Source of the DNA: Dipteronia dyeriana
Taxonomy: Eukaryota; Streptophyta; Magnoliopsida; Sapindales; Sapindaceae
Assembly (NCBI GenBank): GCA_032871835.1
Contig: CM065297.1
Location: 63,165,253 to 63,229,252, forward strand
Direction: 5' to 3'
DNA length: 64,000 bases
The notes below the pieces were generated by a model. That model saw only the letters and a program-made list of their open reading frames with translations. It was not told the DNA's origin and did not search any database. Numbering within the stretch: the stretch's first letter is position 1; every line of letters starts with the position of its first letter. Positions 23,388 through 34,811 of the stretch are shown here, piece by piece. The translations under genes were made by a program, and so were the position numbers.

Positions 23388-23403
23388 ATCACCCACTTGC
23401 TCT
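23388..23403 (-). other. Polypurine tract of A2
   Basis: The minus strand reads AGAGCAAGTGGGTGAT directly before the 3' LTR start TGTTAGG. This is a variant of the CAAGTGGGAGAT tract common in plant copia elements, used to prime plus-strand DNA. Confidence 0.8.
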
Positions 23404-23429
23404 ATAACAAATGTGTCATATCACTCATC

Positions 23430-23900
23430 CCCATGTTCTCTAGATGCTCAACAAAACTCTTTTGTTGAAGAGCCTTTGTAAATGGGGTCCGCTAGATTTT
23501 CTGCTGACGCGATTTTGGTAATCGTCACGTCACCCTTATGCACAATTTCCCTTAGAAGGTGATACTTTCTTTGAATGTGTTTCCCTCTCTTATGACTTCT
23601 TGGTTCTCTTAAATTAGCAACTTCTCCACTGTTGTCACAATAGATAGTGATCTGCTTATTCGCATCAGGAACCACTTCCAAGTCAATCAAGAATTGGCAA
23701 AGCCAGACAACCTCGCATGCAGCAACATACTCGGCTTCCATGGTGGAATCGGTAATACAAGATTGATTGATACTCCTCCATATGACTGTCCCTCATCCAA
23801 TAGTAAACACAGATCCTGAGGTTGATCTTCTGGAGTAAGAATCTGACTAAAAATCAGAATAAGTATACCCAATGGGAATTAAATCCCCTACAGAGTATAC
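23430..23900 (-). pseudogene. RNase H of A2
   Basis: The minus strand reads MEAEYVAACEVVWLCQFLID, then QITIYCDNSGEVANL, RSHKRGKHIQRKYHLLREIV and a final ASENLADP-like tail, the standard copia RNase H C-terminus. The N-terminal part near 23745-23900 is shifted between two frames, so the DSD-type segment and the RKSTSG-type segment are not contiguous. Confidence 0.9.
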
Positions 23901-25240
23901 AGTCATATAATCTCTCATTCTCCTAAGATACTTGAAAATATACTTGATTTTCGTCCAGTGATCAGGACCAGGTTTCGATTGTAACCTGCTAACTATGCCC
24001 ACAACAAAATAAATATCTGGTATAGTACAGAGCATTGCATACATGAGACTTCTAACTGCCGATACGTATGGAACCCTACTCATGAATTGCTCTTCATGCT
24101 CATTCTTAAGAACTTTTTCCTTAGAAAGTTTGATTCCATGTCTGAAAGGTAACATACCTTTCTTGGAATCTTGCATGGAGATCCTAGAAAAGATTTTATC
24201 TATGTATGAAGCTTGGGATAATGCAATCGTTCTATTCTTTCTATCCCTTATGACTTGGATACCAAGAATATAACTTGCTTCTCCTAAGTCCTTCATATCA
24301 AATTGTTTTGCTAACCATTCTTTCATTGATGTCAATACACCTACATCATTTCCGAAGAGCAGTTTATCATCAACGTAAAGAACTAGGAAAACCAACTTGT
24401 CGCCTTTAATCCTTTTGTATACACAAGGTTTATCAAGGTTTTAAATAAATCCAAAACTTTTCACGGCTTGATCAAACCTTATGTTCCAGGATCTGGATGC
24501 TTGCTTCAATCCATATATGGATCTTTGCAACTTGTATACCCTTTTACTCTTGGCCCTTTTCAATGAATCCTTCTGGTTGCATCATGTAGATGCTTTCATC
24601 GATTCTTCCATTAAGGAAAGTTGTCTTGACGTCCATTTTCCAAATCTCTAGGTCTAGAGATGCCGCAATGGATAAGAGTATCCTAATGGATTTAAGCATG
24701 GCCACATGAGAGAAGGTTTCTTCATAATCAATACCTTCCTTCTTTGTAAAACCTTTAGCTACTAATCTATCTATATAGGTTTCCACATTTCCATCTATTC
24801 CTCTTTTTCTCTTGTATACCAACTTGCACTCAATGGGTTTTATCCCTTTAGGCAAGTCTACAAAAGACCAAACTTTGTTTTTGAATATAGATTAAATTTT
24901 GGATTGCATTGCCTTATGCCAACGGCGACAATCAACATCTTCCATTGCTTCATTGTACGTATAGGGATCATCGTCATCCGGAAGATTCTCTACATGTTCT
25001 CCTAGACCGACGTATCTCTCGGGTTGTTTAACAACCCTCCCACTACAACGAGGCTTGGTAGAATGTTGATCTTGTATTGGTACGGAACTTACAATTGGGC
25101 TTGGTTGTGAAACCTCTTGTGGAATTGTATCTCCGAAAAGTTCATTTAGGAAAATTCTACTTTTAGGCACAAAATTATTCATATAGTCTTTTTCCATAAA
25201 TTTAGCATTTGTCGAAACAAATACTTTAAGATCTGAAGGA
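23847..25240 (-). pseudogene. Reverse transcriptase of A2
   Basis: The order on the minus strand is an integrase-RT linker with SGRVVKQPERYVGLGEHVEN, then CKLVYKRKRGIDGNVETYID, LVAKGFTKKEGIDYEETFSH, WKMDVKTTFLNGRIDESIYM, and the catalytic YVDD at about 24364-24381 (LYVDDKLLFGND), then MKDLGEASYILGIQV and the DIYFVVGIVSRLQSKPG block. A one-base shift near 24544 and a stop near 24445 separate the fingers from the palm. Copia-type RT is certain. Activity is not possible as it stands. Confidence 0.92.
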
Positions 25241-26134
25241 CTATAAAAATAATATCCTTTTGTTTCTTTTGGATACCCTACAAATATGCATGTTTCTGAA
25301 CGAAACTCTATCTTTTTTGTTTTTTCTTTTAACACGTGCGCAGGACCTCCAAATATCCTGTTGTAAACTAGGCTTTCGTTCGGTCCACAACTCATCCGGT
25401 GTTTTAGGAACTGACTTAGATGGTGCATCATTAAAAATGTACATTGCAGTTTGTAAAGCAAATCCCAAAAAGGAATTAGGGAGCGTTGAATAACTCAACA
25501 TAGACCTAACCATGTCCAAAAGAGTTCTATTTCTCATTTCTGCCACCCCATTTTGTTGAGTTGTGCCTGGTGCAAAAAACTGAGAAGTTATTCCATTATC
25601 AATAAGATATTGCTGAAACTCACCAGATAGATATTCTCCACCACGATCGGACCTCGAGATTTTTATGCATTTCACAAGCTGATTTTCTACTTCAACTTTA
25701 AATACTTTGAACATATCAAAAGCATCCGACTTATGTCTCATGAGATACACATAGCCGAATCTTGAGTGATCATCCGTTAAAGTGATGAAGTACTCATATC
25801 CACCTCTAGCTTGAATGCTCATAGGTCCACACACATCAGTGTGTATCAATCCTAAACATTCGATGGCTCTTGCGCCTTTGGTCGTAAATGAACTTTTGGT
25901 CATTTTATCTTCCAAACAAGATTCACAAGTTGGTAGATCATCAACCTTTAAGTCACTTAAAGGTCTGTCACTTACCAATCTCTTAGTCCTATTAAGGTTA
26001 ATATGACCTAAGCGCAAATGCCATAGGTAGGTTTCATCTTTTGATACTTTTACTATTTTATGATTAGGTTCTGTTGATTCTGTGTCTAACAAGTGAGAGA
26101 TATTTTCATGCAAATATAATAAACCGTTTTCCAA
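25241..26134 (-). CDS. Integrase domain frame of A2, open over 297 codons
   Basis: The longest open frame in the window. Residues about 37-80 carry the zinc-binding HHCC region (LWHLRLGHINLNR...CESCLEDKM). The core follows with Asp in HTDVCGPM, Asp in SRSDRGGEYLSGEF and Glu in NGVAEMRNRTLLD, so all three catalytic residues remain. Usual forms have NGVAERRNRTL, so an Arg became Met beside the Glu. The frame leaves the family pattern after about residue 255 because of a shift near 25370, and the real continuation overlaps in another frame at 24892-25461. The frame's first Met is internal to the ancestral polyprotein, so this is a fragment, not a stand-alone gene. Confidence 0.85.
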   Translation of the reverse strand: MENGLLYLHENISHLLDTESTEPNHKIVKVSKDETYLWHLRLGHINLNRTKRLVSDRPLSDLKVDDLPTCESCLEDKMTKSSFTTKGARAIECLGLIHTDVCGPMSIQARGGYEYFITLTDDHSRFGYVYLMRHKSDAFDMFKVFKVEVENQLVKCIKISRSDRGGEYLSGEFQQYLIDNGITSQFFAPGTTQQNGVAEMRNRTLLDMVRSMLSYSTLPNSFLGFALQTAMYIFNDAPSKSVPKTPDELWTERKPSLQQDIWRSCARVKRKNKKDRVSFRNMHICRVSKRNKRILFL

Positions 26135-26837
26135 TGTACCTTTGCAAATAATTTTGTTATTCTTACTAATAATAAAACCTTTTTATTAAAAGTAACCGTA
26201 TATCCAAATTTATTTAGACAAGAGACCGAAATTAAATTCCTCTTGAGTTGTGGTACATAATAAACGTTTATTAAATCTAAATGCCTATAAGAATCTAAAT
26301 TAATTCTAATATCTCTCACTACACTAGTAGACACCAATGCTCTATTGCCTAAATAAAAGTTGAATTCATTCTTATTCAGTCTATTCCTAAGGCCCTTTTC
26401 ACCACAAAGGAAACACTTCCCTTTGATCTCGATTACTATCTTGGTCTCCTTCTAAGAAGGCTTAAGTTGCTTTTTCTTATGTTGTTACTTGACCTTCTGA
26501 CAGATCTTAATAGTAGCAACTTTACCAACCATATGAATCCCTGTCTAGAGACATCATAATATCGGCAACAGTCTCTATTCCTTCATGTTGCTGTTGCAAC
26601 ACGTTGAAGATGATGGCCATAATGTAACGTACATTTAGCCATCTAATCTAAAGACTTCCAATACTGATACTCATCTCTTTGCTCCTGAGTAGATTCATTA
26701 GTTTGGTGGTTAAGGAATATACAAATGAACTCATACTTTTCAGCTTGCAACAACAACCCAATATTCCTTTTCCATGTGACATAATTATCATCAGTTAAAG
26801 AATTATCTTTTAGGTTATTGAATAGGGATGGGGTCAT
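26086..26837 (-). pseudogene. Deleted gag-protease region of A2
   Basis: The first 64 codons from 26837 are a copia gag N-terminus (DDNYVTWKRNIGLLLQAEKY then a DEYQYWKSLD segment). This is followed after a stop by a shortened stretch and a half zinc knuckle, KGKCFLCGEKG, near 26400. The sequence then joins directly to RALVSTSVVRDIRINLDSY, which lies after the protease active site in related elements. The second half of the knuckle and the protease Asp-Ser-Gly segment are therefore absent. Only about 0.5 kb remains where well over 1 kb would be usual. Confidence 0.8.
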
Positions 26838-28055
26838 GATTTCTTTTTAATAACAAGAATTATATAAGTAAACAATCATGATATAGCACTATTGAATATT
26901 TATTTGAATTAAATAAAATAATTCTATCATAAAAATTCAACGGTGATCCAACACCCATAAATGTCTCGCCTCCTTTGGGAGTACGCACCATTTACAAGTT
27001 GGACTAGGTCCCACCTAATTGTTAACATAACAACCAACGTTTTCAATTTTAGCCTAGCAATTTTATTAACAATAACTCTTTGGAGGATATTAATAAAAGT
27101 ACATTGAGTGTGTTACCAAGTTATCGACCTTCAATATAATCCCTCACCAATATCCCTCCTTTAGGAGTAGATATCGTTAGGGATAATTGTCTAGTCTATC
27201 CTTGTAAGGAATTATCTTGCTAAATTCCATTCATGAATACCTCTTGGGAGATTATTCACGAAACATAAAGCTCAACTAAACTTGGAGGCCGTAGGTGTTC
27301 CAAAACACCTTCTCCCACTCAATTGTTTAAGGCCTGTGATCGAATTCCAAAGAATGATTTACCAAGTTATCTAGATGTCAATTTAGATACTTAAACCATT
27401 CAATGCATTTTCATACCAAAAGAGATATATGAGTGGCACTCCTATTCTATATGACATGTTATCAAACAACGACAAACATTGCAATATTTACAAAAATATA
27501 AATAGCTACAATTTTGGTCTATCCTAGAAAAATAAGTAAATTACATATATCTTGGAATACAAGAACTCATTTCTTGGTGAACAAGTCTTCACGCGACCTT
27601 CGTCGTTCAAATTCCCTCGGCTACCTCCCATGGGCGTGCGCACCCTTCGCCCTTACCCGTGGGCGTGCGCATGCCTTAAACCTATAAAGGTCTGCCATGC
27701 GCAGCCCATGGCTACCATGCGCAGCCTATGCCACAACAAACTTGGATGCGTGCTCTTCGCACGCAAGTTCATTGTTATGGCTCGCACGGTCCCAAACTTG
27801 TTCCGGTTACTTCTAATTCTTCAAACCTTCGAGTCTTCGATACTTGAATGTATTACAGAAGAATTTAAATAATAAAATACTTCAGTTTTTTTTTATTACA
27901 ACAGCTAAAATAAAAAAAAACCTTAGCAACTCCCAAGAATGAAATTATGGTGATGATAGACCACCTTTCTTGTTACAATCCCAAAACAAAATACATTGAA
28001 ATTCTAGGACCAAAATTAAGCAATAACAAACCACATATAAAACATATATATATAT

Positions 28056-28090
<35 letters not shown>

Positions 28091-28218
28091 CCATACATTC
28101 CAATGTAAATATATATATGTGAATACCAAAAGTGTCATCTCTTTCTAAAACATGCATATATACAATAAAAAGAAAAAGATTCATGAACACATTCATCAAT
28201 TAATCAAGGGTACAACCG
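26838..28218 (-). other. Leader of A2
   Basis: This untranslated leader is shared with 1-131, 2232-2661 and 2733-3320 over its part near the LTR. It has GC-richer CCATGCGCAGCCCATGG-type short repeats near 27690-27735 and a (TA)n tract at about 28040-28090. No conserved frame is seen. The part at 26838-27540 has no other copy in the window. Confidence 0.75.
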
Positions 28219-28231
28219 GGCTCTGATACCA
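28219..28231 (-). other. Primer-binding site of A2
   Basis: The minus strand reads TGGTATCAGAGCC two bases inside the 5' LTR end, complementary to the initiator-Met tRNA 3' end. Confidence 0.9.
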
Positions 28232-28233
28232 AT

Positions 28234-30328
28234 TGTAAAGAAAAAATAGTTCAAAAAGCACCTGAAGCGTGAGAAAAAAAAATGAAAATTAGGGTTTACG
28301 TAGATTAATTGATTTATATAAAAGGTATCGTACCTTTTTTTTCTCGTGACAATTGAACTAGCGTCGAATTGAATCAGTAAGATCTTCCAATCCAATCACG
28401 AACGTGAATAACCTCGAAGTGTGGTCTCCCTTTCTTTAAATTGTATACCTAAGGATGGAAACAAACAAAATCTTCTTCTTTGTTAGTCACAATAATCCTC
28501 CAAGAGAAAAACCAAGAACGTCCGGTCATATTTGAATTATCAATCAATTTAATTGAAAATCGCGTGAACCTTGATTCGATGTTGTACACAAAACCCTTTT
28601 GATGTAAAGGATACTAGTGTACTATCAAAAACAAAAATGTTCCCCTTTTTCTCTTCTTGGGCGAATTCACACTATCTCTATGAGTTGGTCGAATTTGTCC
28701 AGAGTAAAAAACAATTTTTTCTCCCTCAAAATTCTCTCTTGCTAGGCCAAATTCTCTTCTTGAAAAATTGCTTAACATGGCCGAAATTCATCTCATAGAA
28801 AAACTTCGGCTGGCCAAAATTAACATACGTATATATATAAGATCATAAATCCTCTCCTAAGAAGGTTTACTTGGTTGGCAATAATCCTTTCCTTAGGTGG
28901 ATTTATTTGGTAGTTAAAAACCCTTATCTAAAAGGAATAATATCTTATTATATATATATATGGGCTGGCCCAAATTTCATTGGATATATATTAGGATCAC
29001 AAATCCTTTCCTAAAATGGATTTACTTGGTAGTTAAGAATCTTTTCCTTAGGTAGATTTACTTGGTTGTTAAGAATCCTTTTCTAAATGAATTCTACCCA
29101 ACACATGTATTTAGGCCATATATTATTTTTCTTATTTTATTAAATCCATTGGACCTTAATAAAAAAGTCAACATGTGAACTAGACCCATTCTTACAAAAA
29201 GAAACAAGTTCACATGCCTTAATACAATTCTAGATGGACCCCTAAATTGGTCTGGTAGAATATATCAAGTGATCCATGCAAGTTCGTGTGGATTGGGGAT
29301 CTTGGCGGGCTATCTAAATTTAAGCTCCAATAGACACAACCCAATCACAATCAACAAATGATTCACTTAGGTTCGATCTATTTAATTTTAGTTCGTTCAA
29401 TTAAATAACTAAAATTGAACTCTTAAATAAAGATAGAATAAGTTGATGTTACTCATTCATACCCTAGACAACCTTATTGGAGAAAGTGTATCCTCGTGAA
29501 GAATACCAGTAATCGCCAAGAGCTCATAGACCGCCTATAGCTCTCCAAGTTACCATATTTACTCATATGACCAAATTTTGAACTTGGATATTTTAACTTG
29601 TCCAGAAGCCATGTTTCAATAGACACTACTGAAAACTTAACGTTATGATTTAATATCCAATACCTCAAAACATCCATATGATGGTATTCTACTCTCATTC
29701 AATAAATGGAGCCACGATGTCCATATCTATAAATGAAGTCCTCTATCGATTAACAAATGAATACCACCAAACTATCGAGGGTAGACTATGCTATATAATC
29801 GTACTTATTGATAGCTCAAATGATAACACTTGCAACCATAAGTCCATCATTTATCTCAGGAATGAGATAGACTCTCTGATTGTCTTCAAATGAAAACTTT
29901 TATCCATTGACGGTTCTAGATAAAGTATTTCATTTAGATCATATTCAATGCACTGAGTGCACTAGATTATTTTGCCCAAATACACCACACTTTGATGATT
30001 TAAGACTCATCATAACACATTTGATCCCACTCAAATGCTAGCAAAAGAATCTACAAGTTTGACAAGATAAAGGCGCCCAACCTTTTATCTTAAGTTGTGA
30101 ATGTAATTCAAGACTAACTAAAGAATTGTGTCTACCTCATACATATCTAGATGTATGAACAATTCTTCTTTTCTCATAGTCTTTTGACCTTATGATTATT
30201 TTCTTTTGAAAATTATAATAATTAAACTATAATTTCTATAAGATTTGTTAAACTAGAAATCACTTTATTAATATGAAAAGATTGTCAATTACATTATTAC
30301 ACTCTTGCTATCGAGCATAATCCTAACA
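28234..30328 (-). repeat. 5' LTR of A2
   Basis: It runs on the minus strand from TGTTAGGATTATGC to CTTTACA and adjoins the primer site. A deletion of about 300 bp relative to the 3' LTR lies near 29097, where the text jumps from GAATTCTACC to CAACACATG. The long repeat block is at about 28844-29095. A 74-codon frame at 29474-29698 is the LTR small ORF described at 4730. Confidence 0.93.
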
Positions 30329-30854
30329 TGGAGTTCATTTCATTTTGAATTTTGTAACAAAGCATTTTAAACTTGTCAAAGGTTTCAGATTTTTCTCTAA
30401 GAAAATAAGTCCAAGTATACCTTGTGAAGTCATCTACACACACAAAAATGTATCTCTTTCCACCTAAACTTTCGGTTTGCATGGGACCCATAAGATCCAT
30501 GTGGAGAAGCTCTAGAGGTTCCTTGGTGGATAAATACTTCCCTTTTTTGTGCGTACTTTTGGTTTGCTTCCCTTATTGGCAAGGTCCACAAACACCATTT
30601 TCCTTTTTCCCATGCTTGGGAAGACCTCGCACAACAATGAACTTATATAAGATTCGTAAATCTTGATAGTTCATGTGACCAAATCTTTCGTGCCACAACT
30701 CAATTTGTTCATCCTTTGACACATTGCAAGAGACAACTCTAGCTTCAAGACAATAGCAATTGTCGCTAGATCTCATACCTTTTAACAAGGTTTGTCCATT
30801 TGACGATAGGATAGAGCAATCATTTTTCCTAAACAAGAATACCATTGAATACAA
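30329..30854 (-). pseudogene. Copia B1 integrase N-terminal portion and pre-integrase
   Basis: The minus strand reads ELWHERFGHMNYQDLRIL and CGPCQ (zinc-binding HHCC), preceded by GMRSSDNCYCLE, a typical gag pre-integrase block. After a frame change come MDLMGPMQTESLGGKRYIFV (first catalytic Asp) and TYFLREKSETFDKFK, ending at 30329 against the nested element. It continues in 20469-20976. Upstream of 30854 the similarity stops abruptly, so gag and protease of B1 are missing. Confidence 0.9.
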
Positions 30855-30888
30855 TCGGAGAGTTTATCTAGAACTGTGTTAACAAGAA

Positions 30889-32400
30889 TACCACTGGGTG
30901 CATTGAATAGGATCAAAATGAAATACTTTATCTAGAACCGTCAATGGATAAAAGTTTTCATTTGAAGACAATCGGAGAGTCTATCTCAATCCTGAGATAA
31001 ATTATGGACTTATGGTTGCAAGTGTTATCATTTGAGCTATCAATGAGTACAATTATATAGCATAGTCTATCCTCGATAGTTTGGTGGTATTCATTTGTTA
31101 ATCGATAGAGGACTTCATTTATAGATATGGACATCGTGGCTCCCTTTATTTAATGAGAGTAGAATACCATCATATGGATGTTTTGAGGTATTGGATATTA
31201 AATCTTAACGTTAAGTTTTCAATAGTGTCTATTGAAACATGGCTTCTGGACAAGTCAAAATATCCAAGTTCAAAATGTGGTCATATGAGTAAATATGTTA
31301 ACTTGGAGAACTATAGGCGGTCTATGAGCTCTTGGCAATTACTGGTATTCTTCACGAGGATACACTTTCTCCAATAAGGTTGTCTAGGGTATGAATGAGT
31401 AACATCAACTTATTCTATCTTTATTTAAGAGTTCAATTTTAGTTATTTAATTGAACGAACTAAAATTAAATAGATCGAACCTAAGTGAATCATTTGTTGA
31501 TTGTGATTGGGTTGTGTCTATTGGAGCTTAAATTTTAATAGCCCGCCAAGATCCCCAATCCACACGAACTTGCATGGATCACTTGATATATTCTACCAGA
31601 CCAATTAGGGGTCCACCTAGAATTGTATTAAGGTATGTGAACTTGTTTCTTTTTGTAAGAATGGGTCTAGTTCACATGTGGACTTTTTTATTAAGGTCCA
31701 ATGGATTTAATAAAATAAGAAAAATAATGTATGGCCTAAATACATGTGTTGGGTGACAAGGCTATTAAGAATAGCTTAAATTTTATTTATTTTATTTTAT
31801 TATTTAGTTAAATGGAAATTAATTAATTTGTTGATTAATTATTTATTTAATTAAAAGTCAAAATCTTTTTCCTAATCGGAGTTGGTCTCCTAAAATTATA
31901 TTATTGTTTACAGTATAATTAATATTAAAGACTATAATTGATAAGTAGATAAATAAAAGGAATTATTTTTCTAATCAAATTAGGAAGTCTTTAATATGGT
32001 TACAAATACACTATTGAGTTGGATTAGGAGTCTTGGTGTAGGATAGAATTCATTTAGAAAAAGATTCTTAACCACCAAGTAAATCTACCTAGGGAAAGGA
32101 TTCTTAACTACCAAGTAAATCCTTCTTAGGAAAGGATTTGTGATCCTAATATATATTTAATGAAATTTCGGCCAGCCCATATATATATACAATAGGATAG
32201 AATTCCTTTTAGATAAGGATTCTTAACTACCAAAAAGAAAGGATTCTTGCCAACCAAGTAAATCCTTCTTAGGAGAGGATTTATGATCCTATATATATAT
32301 TTGTATGTTAAGGTTCTTGTTATTAAAAGGGAAAAGTTTTATTTATACCCTAATTTTCATTTTTATCACGCTTCTGTTGCCTTTTGAACCATTTTATCCC
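30889..32400 (+). repeat. Inverted, truncated family A LTR
   Basis: The plus strand follows the reverse complement of the A2 5' LTR from within its first 400 bases to close to its end (TTTTGAACCATTTTATCCCT, the final ACA not recognisable). It carries the long repeat block at about 32030-32290 and the 74-codon frame at 31153-31377. No duplication of target sequence was found. Bases 30855-30888 between it and B1 are unassigned. Confidence 0.88.
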
Positions 32401-33680
32401 TTTAACTTAAAGGTCAAAAGAAACGGAAATGTGGTGGCTGCCTCATCAATTGACAGTGGAAGTGAAGAAGATTCCTCAAGTGATGAGGAACTTACAATTA
32501 ACTATATGGAATTTGGAGCCTTCTATGTGGAAGATTTAGAAGAAGGATACATAGCCTTCAGTTGTGACACTAAAAGAGAAGTTAAAGATAGTGTATTTAG
32601 AAGTGATTTTTATGAAGCTACCAACGGTGAAAGTGATGAGAACATCTCAACCTCAAGTGTTGAAAAGGAGGAGAAACAAATACAAGATGACTCAAGTAAT
32701 GAGAGTTTTTCATCACACTTCAACAAAGAGATTTATGAAGGTATGGACCTTGAAGACTTCATCGAGTACTTGGAAGACTTTAGGGTTTAGAAGAAAATTG
32801 AATGAGGAGAATCTCAAACCTATAACCAGAGTGACTCACTTGTATGAAGAAGTGAGGAGTGTCAAAGAGAGTGAAAACATGATAAAGAATGAGCTTATGG
32901 ATGATAAGGAGTTAGATGACAAGTTGTTGGGCCATGAAAAGAAGCTGTATGACAATAGAGGTCTTGGGTATTTGACGATAAGGAAACCCCCTCTTCGGAC
33001 ACAACAGTATTTACAAAGGGAAATGGCTTCAAGGAAGCTTAACCTCCACAACATCCAAGAAGGAAGATTGAACTTGGGCAGTCATCCAAGAGTGGCCAAG
33101 TAAAGATACCAAAGAAGAATGGAGCTCAATTTCAATAACCAAAAGTTTCACCTCCAAGCTTCGCTTAATAAATATTTCCTCAACCAAGAAGGCAAGCCAA
33201 ACAAACTCAACAAATGAAGCATGGCAAACCGGTTCAATAACAATGAAGGAATGAAAAGGATCAACACTAAATGTGACATCAAATGCATGATAAGTCTCCA
33301 ATGGCCTTACAAGGATATGGTATGACTCCTAATTTTATACTTGTCATTTTTGTGGTGTTGATGGGCACATTAGGTAAAATTGTCATAAGTAGATTTAGAA
33401 ATGTAGAGTAGAGAGCTTGATAGAGAGGCATATACTTAGAATGGCCAATATACATGTGCCTAGGAAATCTAGTGTAAATGATCCTATGAAGTCTAGTAAC
33501 ATGATGACCATGACCACTAGGAATGAAAATGTGTCACCTAAGTGGATTAGAAAAGATTAACCCACATGCTATTGTACTAACAAGTCACACATAAACTCAA
33601 CTAGGTCTAATGGACTTAGTAGGTCTATAGGGGCTCAAGCCTCCCATTGACTTGGTTGGATTTGACCCCTGTTGAGGAGC
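32401..33680 (+). pseudogene. Gag of copia element B2, fused to a pol tail
   Basis: Plus-strand frames give an acidic segment (GSEEDSSSDEE) near 32460, then after a frame change KPITRVTHLYEEVRSVKESE and LLGHEKKLYDNRGLGYLTIR near 32930-32970, typical of copia gag. A CCHC zinc knuckle CHFCGVDGHIR*NC follows at 33342-33383 with a stop inside, then WIRKD near 33550. About 60 bases later it reads GLSRSIGA (33618-33636), which corresponds to the very end of the pol frame of B1 (18701-18722). Protease, integrase, RT and RNase H are absent. Element B3 has the same junction. Confidence 0.82.
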
Positions 33681-34811
33681 TCAAGTAAAGAGAGCGAACT
33701 TGCATTTTTTAAATGTGCAAAAATTTGATATACTTTATGCCTCTTTATTAATTGCTTGAGATACTAGGTTGCATAATATGATTATATGCTATTTTTGTTC
33801 AATAAGTGTGTAACCTTGCTTTGTTTGTAATCCATGTCACATTTATGTTCAAACATGCAGTTTTGGACTAGAAAAATTTATTGGGAAGTAATTTTGAATG
33901 ACCTATAATTTATCTTCATGACATGTGAACTTAATTATGAAATAATTAATATGATATGCATGAAATGCTTTTGATTACTTTAATGCAAATGAGAAGAATA
34001 ATCAATAAGGATCTTTTATCCATGCAATCAATAAGGATTTTATATCCAAATTAATCTTATCTCTCCTTTTAATGGTTAAACAAGACTACTCTCATACGGA
34101 TAATTCTCCAAAAATATATAATAGGATCTCTTAGTCCAATGTCTTGATTTGCTCTTAAGAATTAATATAGTTTTGTGTGTGTTTCAAATGCTTATGGAAA
34201 ACTATATCATGTTTGCTTATGAAAAAGGGTTCGAATCGGTTTGAATTCTTATGGAAACCATTTTGATGTTTTCTTTGCCAAATACAATCGCTTGAACTTT
34301 AATGTTATATGTCTTGCATGCAAGTCAACATCTTCATACATTCTCGTTAAAATAAAACTCCTTGGATCTCTCCCACATATAAGCTCCATAAAGTTTATGT
34401 ATAAGATTATGCAATCATATTTTGTGCGAATATCTCTCTTTGCTAAAGTAAGCCGATAGGGAGAGCTACTTTGCATATCTCATGACAAAAGGGGGAGAAG
34501 TCTTGGGAGAGAATAACCTTTTAGGGGGAGCATTGCACTGCACTACATTATTTTTATTCTATTTACTTTTTAATGCAAATGCTTGCTTTGTTGTGAACAC
34601 CTCACATGTACTTGTTCTTGAAAAGTGCTTTCTTGCTATTGTGTGTAGGTATGATGATCTACGAAGAGATTGAAGACCTTGAAGTCTTAGTATATTAGGC
34701 TTCTCTCATTGTAACGTAGAATATATCTTTGTTGACCAATAGCTTTAATTTTAATTTGTGAGGAATGTTTGTGAGTGGTGATTTTGTCTTGAAATAGCCA
34801 GAGGGGGAGAT
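33681..34811 (+). other. 3' untranslated region and polypurine tract of B2
   Basis: This aligns with the B1 region 17582-18735 read on the opposite strand, with shared blocks such as GACCTATAATTTATC and AAAGAGAGCGAACTTGCAT. It ends in AGAGGGGGAGAT at 34800-34811 just before the LTR. The region 34482-34530 also holds purine-rich AAAAGGGGGAGAAG. No conserved frame is seen. Confidence 0.8.

Larger units (their letters stand above)
20977..30328 (-). mobile_element. Complete Ty1/copia insertion of family A (A2)
   Basis: LTRs at 20977-23387 and 28234-30328 bound a minus-strand internal region with primer site, leader, shortened gag, integrase, RT, RNase H and purine tract in copia order. Five-base duplications TGGAG at 20972-20976 and 30329-30333 prove one insertion event, into the integrase of B1. 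The LTRs differ in length (2411 and 2095 bp) and by many substitutions, so the insertion is not recent. The gag-protease segment is deleted and pol has frameshifts, so it is not autonomous now. Confidence 0.96.

Noticed and set aside
24043..24273. Plus-strand frame of 76 codons
   Set aside because: It is the antisense shadow of the A2 reverse transcriptase frame.
30424..30666. Plus-strand frame of 80 codons
   Set aside because: It is the antisense shadow of the B1 integrase frame.
34219..34245. GGGTTCGAATC resembling a tRNA B box
   Set aside because: No matching A box, acceptor stem or anticodon arm could be found around it. It lies in the B2 3' UTR.
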